A stretch of 64,000 bases of DNA from SAR202 cluster bacterium Io17-Chloro-G6 (GTDB taxonomy: Bacteria; Chloroflexota; Dehalococcoidia; UBA3495), in assembly GCA_002816585.1 (NCBI GenBank), contig MUCT01000041.1, forward strand, positions 49,284 through 113,283. The letters run 5' to 3'. How positions within the stretch are numbered: the stretch's first letter is position 1; the number at the start of each line of letters is the position of its first letter. The position numbers and the translations under genes are program-made. This document shows positions 61,067-64,000 of the stretch, in pieces. The notes beneath the pieces were generated by a model. The model was not told where the DNA came from, did not search any database, and saw only the letters and a program-made list of their open reading frames with translations.

Positions 61067-62122
61067 ATGCGGTTCGGTCACTTCTTTTATCCCATGAAGT
61101 TTGATGACAGCCGGGACGAGCAGGAGATCCTTGATTGTCTCGACGAGGCTCAATTCGTTGAGGAGCTGGGGTTGGACGCCATCTGGTTCGCCGAGCACTA
61201 TTTCACCGGTGAGTGCGTGTATGGCGACCCGTTGGTCTTCGCCAGCGCGGTTGCCGTTAAGACCAAGAAGATCATGCTGGGTTTCGGGATCTTGGAACTT
61301 CCGCTGCACAACCCTGTGCGGGTGGCCATCCAGACGGCCCTGCTGGATAACCTATGCCAGGGGCGCTTGGTGGTTGGGACGGGCAGAGGCTCCAACTACA
61401 ACGCCTTCGAGTACGTAGGGTTCGGGACCACGCCCGGCCTTGGAGCTGCCCAGTTGGACGAGGCAGAGGAGCTTCTGGTTAAAGCGTGGACCACCGACAA
61501 TGTGCACTTCGAAGGCAAATATTGGCAGGTGTCATTCCCTTCGATTCGGCCCAGGCCTTACCAGAGGCCGCATCCGCCCTTGGCCCGGGCCTGCACTGGA
61601 GACGCGTCTTTGATCGAGATGGCCAAGATCGGCAGGCCGGTGCTGATCCGGGGCAATTCGATCAACGCAACCGGAGAAAAGATTCGGCTATACCAGGACA
61701 CGATGTCGGCAGCCGGGTTTGGCGAAGAAGAGGTGGAGCAAAGCCTGGATCAGATCTGGGTGTGGCGCGAGATGCACCTCGCCGAGACCAACGACGAAGC
61801 TTGGGACGATTATCTGCCGGCCCATTACGACGCCTACCGGTATCTGCAGGATGTCCGAGAGGTTTGGAATCCTCCCGAGATGGAGATTTCGATCCAGAGC
61901 CCTCCGATGGTCCGGTCCGGTTACGGGGAGTCCCCTGATCCAGAGGCATCGGAGCTTCTGGTCGGGGGGCACAACCGGGTGGCCGAACAAGTAGCGCAGA
62001 TGGAGAAAGCCGGCATCAGGAATCTGATGCTCACAAACAGGGGACTGGTGTCCCGGGATAAAACCGCCAAGTCTTTGAAGCTACTCAGTGAAAAGATCAT
62101 GCCGTCTTTTCCCAATCATTAA
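61067..62122 (+). CDS. Luciferase-like (LLM class) flavin-dependent oxidoreductase
   Basis: A 351-residue TIM-barrel monooxygenase of the bacterial luciferase family. It starts MRFGHFFYPMKFDDSRDEQE and has GLDAIWFAEHYFTGECVYGDPLVFA, LGFGILELPLHNPVRVAIQTALLDNLCQGRLVVGTGRGSN (split over residues about 72-112) and the later LVGGHNRVAEQV. It should oxidise an organic substrate with reduced FMN from a separate reductase, and the substrate is unknown. It is one of two intact members here, facing a small ABM gene across a terminator. Confidence 0.88.
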   Translation: MRFGHFFYPMKFDDSRDEQEILDCLDEAQFVEELGLDAIWFAEHYFTGECVYGDPLVFASAVAVKTKKIMLGFGILELPLHNPVRVAIQTALLDNLCQGRLVVGTGRGSNYNAFEYVGFGTTPGLGAAQLDEAEELLVKAWTTDNVHFEGKYWQVSFPSIRPRPYQRPHPPLARACTGDASLIEMAKIGRPVLIRGNSINATGEKIRLYQDTMSAAGFGEEEVEQSLDQIWVWREMHLAETNDEAWDDYLPAHYDAYRYLQDVREVWNPPEMEISIQSPPMVRSGYGESPDPEASELLVGGHNRVAEQVAQMEKAGIRNLMLTNRGLVSRDKTAKSLKLLSEKIMPSFPNH

Positions 62123-62134
62123 GAATCGAATAGC

Positions 62135-62173
62135 AAAAAGGGGCGCCCCTGTTTGGTTGGGACACCCCTTTTT
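62135..62173. terminator. Bidirectional terminator between convergent genes
   Basis: AAAAAGGGG (62135-62143) pairs with CCCCTTTTT (62165-62173), with inner CCC/GGG pairing. Both strands end in a T-run. Confidence 0.8.
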
Positions 62174-62203
62174 GTGATCGCCGCTTTCGGTGGACTTTGC
62201 AGG

Positions 62204-62518
62204 CTAAATCTTGCCTTTGTCTTTTGTGAAGATCGGATTCAATTCGACGCGCTGGGGGTCGCCGTCGAACCAGGGTGAAACTGTCTCGCGCCATTTGGTG
62301 TAATGGGGAGCGGCGCGGTGGGCGGTTTCCCAGGCTGCACGGTCCTCGTACACCTCATATAGATAGACTGTGTTTTCGTCATTGGGGTCGGCATGAACGT
62401 CGAATTGCAGGCAACCCGGCTCGTCGTTGTTGGACCCGACGGCGTCACCCATTGTGGCTTCGATGAATTCGGCGCGGTGCCCGGGCTTGATCTTGGCGGT
62501 TACGAATAAGGCGAACAT
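62204..62518 (-). CDS. Antibiotic-biosynthesis-monooxygenase (ABM) domain protein
   Basis: A 104-residue dimeric ferredoxin-like fold: FALFVTAKIKPGHRAEFIEAT, EPGCLQFDVHADPNDENTVYLYEVYEDRAAWETAH (split over residues about 34-69), and a late HYTKW. ABM proteins include quinol monooxygenases and haem-degrading enzymes, and the type is not resolved. It sits 31 nt after a luciferase-like monooxygenase on the same strand. Confidence 0.85.
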   Translation of the reverse strand: MFALFVTAKIKPGHRAEFIEATMGDAVGSNNDEPGCLQFDVHADPNDENTVYLYEVYEDRAAWETAHRAAPHYTKWRETVSPWFDGDPQRVELNPIFTKDKGKI

Positions 62519-62549
62519 GTTTCCTCCAGAAATAATTATCGTGGGTGGC

Positions 62550-63635
62550 TTAGTCCGGGTCCAAGCCGGCGAGCCGGGGCATGACTTCGTGGGCCAGCAG
62601 CTTCATGGATTTCACCCAGCCTTTTTGATTATCCATGTTGTCGTAAACCAGTGACAGCAGTGTGCCGAAACCGCCACACATCTCGTAGAGGCTGAGAATC
62701 TTATTCTCCACGGTGTCGGGCGAGCCAATCAGCCAGACGTTCTCGGCCATATACTCCGGCGTGACGGCGGAATCGGGGATGCTGGAATCGTGCTTGATGA
62801 CGTGGGTCAACGAGAATTCATCGAAGAGGGGCAGCAGATACTCGCCCCAGACGCGCCCCAACATTCCGTTCACCGCTTGGTCGTAGGCTTCATCGTCCGA
62901 ATCGGCCACCCAAACGTCCCTTGTGATGCGCCAGTCCTTTCTGGAGGGGTTCTTGCCGCTGCGCCCGGCGCCCTCCATGACGGCGTTCCAATGGCTGATG
63001 ACGTAGTCACTGTTGAATGCCAGGCTCATTGGTATGAACCCGCGCTCGCCGGCGATTTTGAGAGTCTCCGAACCCACGCTGACCGAGGCTACCCCGATGG
63101 GCGGGTGGGGCTTCTGAAAAGGCTTGATGTGGTGTTTCAGAGTGCCGAACTGTGGCTCCGGCAGGTTAACGTTCCAGAACTCGCCCTTGTATTCAAAGGG
63201 CTCATCCGACTCCCAAAGCTTGAGGATGATGTCGATGGACTCCCGAGTCATCTCCCGGTGCTGACCGCCCGTCCCGTCGACGTCGAACATGGTGTAGTCG
63301 GTGGGCAGTCCTCCAGAGCCGATCCCGAACATGAATCGCCCCTGGGCCATGTGGTCCATGTATGCCACCCGGCACGCCAGTTCGGCTGGGTGATGGTAGG
63401 GCAGCAGATGCACACCGGTGCCCAGACGGATGTTCTTGGTCAGCATTAGTGCCTGGGCGATCATCAGGTCAGGCGATGGGATGGGCTCCCACGGAGATGT
63501 GTAGTGTTCTCCGATCCAGGCCTCGGAGAATCCAAGGTTGTCGGCCAAGACCAAACAATCCAGGTCCCATTTGTGGGCTTGAAAGGTATCCCGCTCCGGC
63601 GGATGAGAGGGCATCAAAAAAAGTCCGTACTCCAT
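62550..63635 (-). CDS. Luciferase-like (LLM class) flavin-dependent monooxygenase
   Basis: A 361-residue member: MEYGLFLMPSHPPERDTFQA at the start, NLGFSEAWIGEHYTSPWEPIPSPDLM, RLGTGVHLLPYHHPAELACRVAYMDHMAQGRFMFGIGSGG (split over residues about 80-116), and GLPTDYTMFDVDG. This is the limonene-monooxygenase-like group of flavin-dependent oxygenases. The ABM gene follows closely and may be its partner. It is the last gene before the repeats at the window end. Confidence 0.9.
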   Translation of the reverse strand: MEYGLFLMPSHPPERDTFQAHKWDLDCLVLADNLGFSEAWIGEHYTSPWEPIPSPDLMIAQALMLTKNIRLGTGVHLLPYHHPAELACRVAYMDHMAQGRFMFGIGSGGLPTDYTMFDVDGTGGQHREMTRESIDIILKLWESDEPFEYKGEFWNVNLPEPQFGTLKHHIKPFQKPHPPIGVASVSVGSETLKIAGERGFIPMSLAFNSDYVISHWNAVMEGAGRSGKNPSRKDWRITRDVWVADSDDEAYDQAVNGMLGRVWGEYLLPLFDEFSLTHVIKHDSSIPDSAVTPEYMAENVWLIGSPDTVENKILSLYEMCGGFGTLLSLVYDNMDNQKGWVKSMKLLAHEVMPRLAGLDPD

Positions 63636-63817
63636 CGCTCCTCCAGACCTCGTTCAATATCAAAAAAATCGCAAATGCCCGGCTACCGCGTTCCCATTCT
63701 AGCGTTCAAAAGCCAAATGGCAAAGGCCAAATGGCAAATGGGGAACTCGTCCGGTGCCTGCCAAACAAAGGGATAACGGCCAACTTTGGGCAACAATGTT
63801 CCTCGGGTGAAGCAAAA

Positions 63818-63853
63818 ATCACATAGGAGCGGTACATGCCGCTCCTATGTGAT
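63818..63853. repeat. 15-bp perfect hairpin near the window end
   Basis: ATCACATAGGAGCGG (63818-63832) is the exact reverse complement of 63839-63853 around a 6-nt loop. No T-run follows, so it is more likely a repeat or element feature than a terminator. Confidence 0.75.
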
Positions 63854-63911
63854 CGCCGCGCATTTACCGTTCTGACGCCTTTTATGGTGAGACGGGTAAG
63901 TCGATATGTCA

Positions 63912-63956
63912 AGGGCGGAGAGAAATTGTACCGGCAGGGCGGAGAGAAACTGTACC
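63912..63956. repeat. 21-bp direct repeat at the window edge
   Basis: AGGGCGGAGAGAAATTGTACC (63912-63932; first 20 nt AGGGCGGAGAGAAATTGTAC) recurs at 63936-63956 with one change, on a 24-nt period. Multiple short direct repeats of this kind occur at the ends of some insertion sequences. Confidence 0.6.
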
Positions 63957-64000
63957 ACTAAACGCCGCGGTGTGAGAGTCAAAGTGTCGTGGTATGTGAG

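Larger units (their letters stand above)
63636..64000. other. 365-nt region at the window end with repeats
   Basis: No gene was recognised. It contains a 14-nt-period duplication (GCCAAATGGCAAA at 63712-63724 and 63726-63738), a strong hairpin, and a 21-bp direct repeat, listed separately. Confidence 0.6.

Overview
The window is a bacterial chromosome segment of fairly high G+C with densely packed metabolic genes on both strands. No rRNA, complete tRNA, CRISPR array or phage module was recognised. The gene set suggests an uncultured Chloroflexota, most likely a Dehalococcoidia/SAR202-type lineage. The pointers are an archaellin-type structural gene in an otherwise bacterial genome, family III CoA-transferases, crotonases, luciferase-like flavin monooxygenases, a fluoroacetate-dehalogenase-like hydrolase and a ferredoxin-dependent 2-oxoacid oxidoreductase. 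This placement is inference from gene content, not from a marker phylogeny.

Layout. 0-7 kb: a fused AAA+/VWA magnesium-chelatase-like protein, an archaellin-like protein, glycyl-tRNA synthetase, biotin-protein ligase, and two tandem SDR genes, the second lacking the catalytic motif. 7.3-13.5 kb: a histidine operon in the order hisZ-like, hisG, PLC-like protein, hisD, hisC, hisB. 13.8-24.2 kb: a lipoprotein in an AT-richer patch, a crotonase, a ThDP enzyme, DUF971, FmdB, an amino-acid-oxidase-like flavoprotein, an MDMPI-fold protein, a Gfo/Idh/MocA oxidoreductase and a double-length CoA-transferase. 24.2-35.4 kb: an acyl-CoA dehydrogenase divergent from an HxlR regulator, a cysteinyl-tRNA synthetase fused to a family 2 glycosyltransferase, MeaB, DUF429, long-form HPF, an SPFH/NfeD pair and a geranylgeranyl-reductase-like flavoprotein.

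35.6-40.6 kb: a FadR-type regulator with a very clear promoter and operator stands before a three-gene 2-oxoacid:ferredoxin oxidoreductase operon, followed by a higBA toxin-antitoxin pair. 40.8-50.3 kb: an FMN 2-hydroxyacid oxidase, an alpha/beta hydrolase, two small unknown genes (one extremely methionine-rich), a hemerythrin-like protein, TenA, an acyl-CoA synthetase, an SDR, an arylsulfotransferase-like propeller, a CopD-like membrane protein and a REP-associated transposase. 50.4-59.2 kb: an aldo/keto reductase and a crotonase plus two CoA-transferases on the minus strand, then an MFS transporter, a class III aminotransferase, a dehalogenase-like hydrolase and a cupin. 59.3-64 kb: a low-G+C hypothetical gene, a tRNA-Lys fragment, a truncated flavin monooxygenase, two intact luciferase-like monooxygenases, a small ABM protein and repeats that may mark a mobile element at the edge.

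The most striking points are the archaellin-like gene, the CysRS-glycosyltransferase fusion, and the same asymmetric CoA-transferase pair (partner without the catalytic Asp, then partner with it) present once as a fusion and once as two adjacent genes. Also notable are a near-canonical FadR operator, a transposase carrying a REP-like palindrome inside its own reading frame, and signs of integration and gene loss near 60.5 kb.
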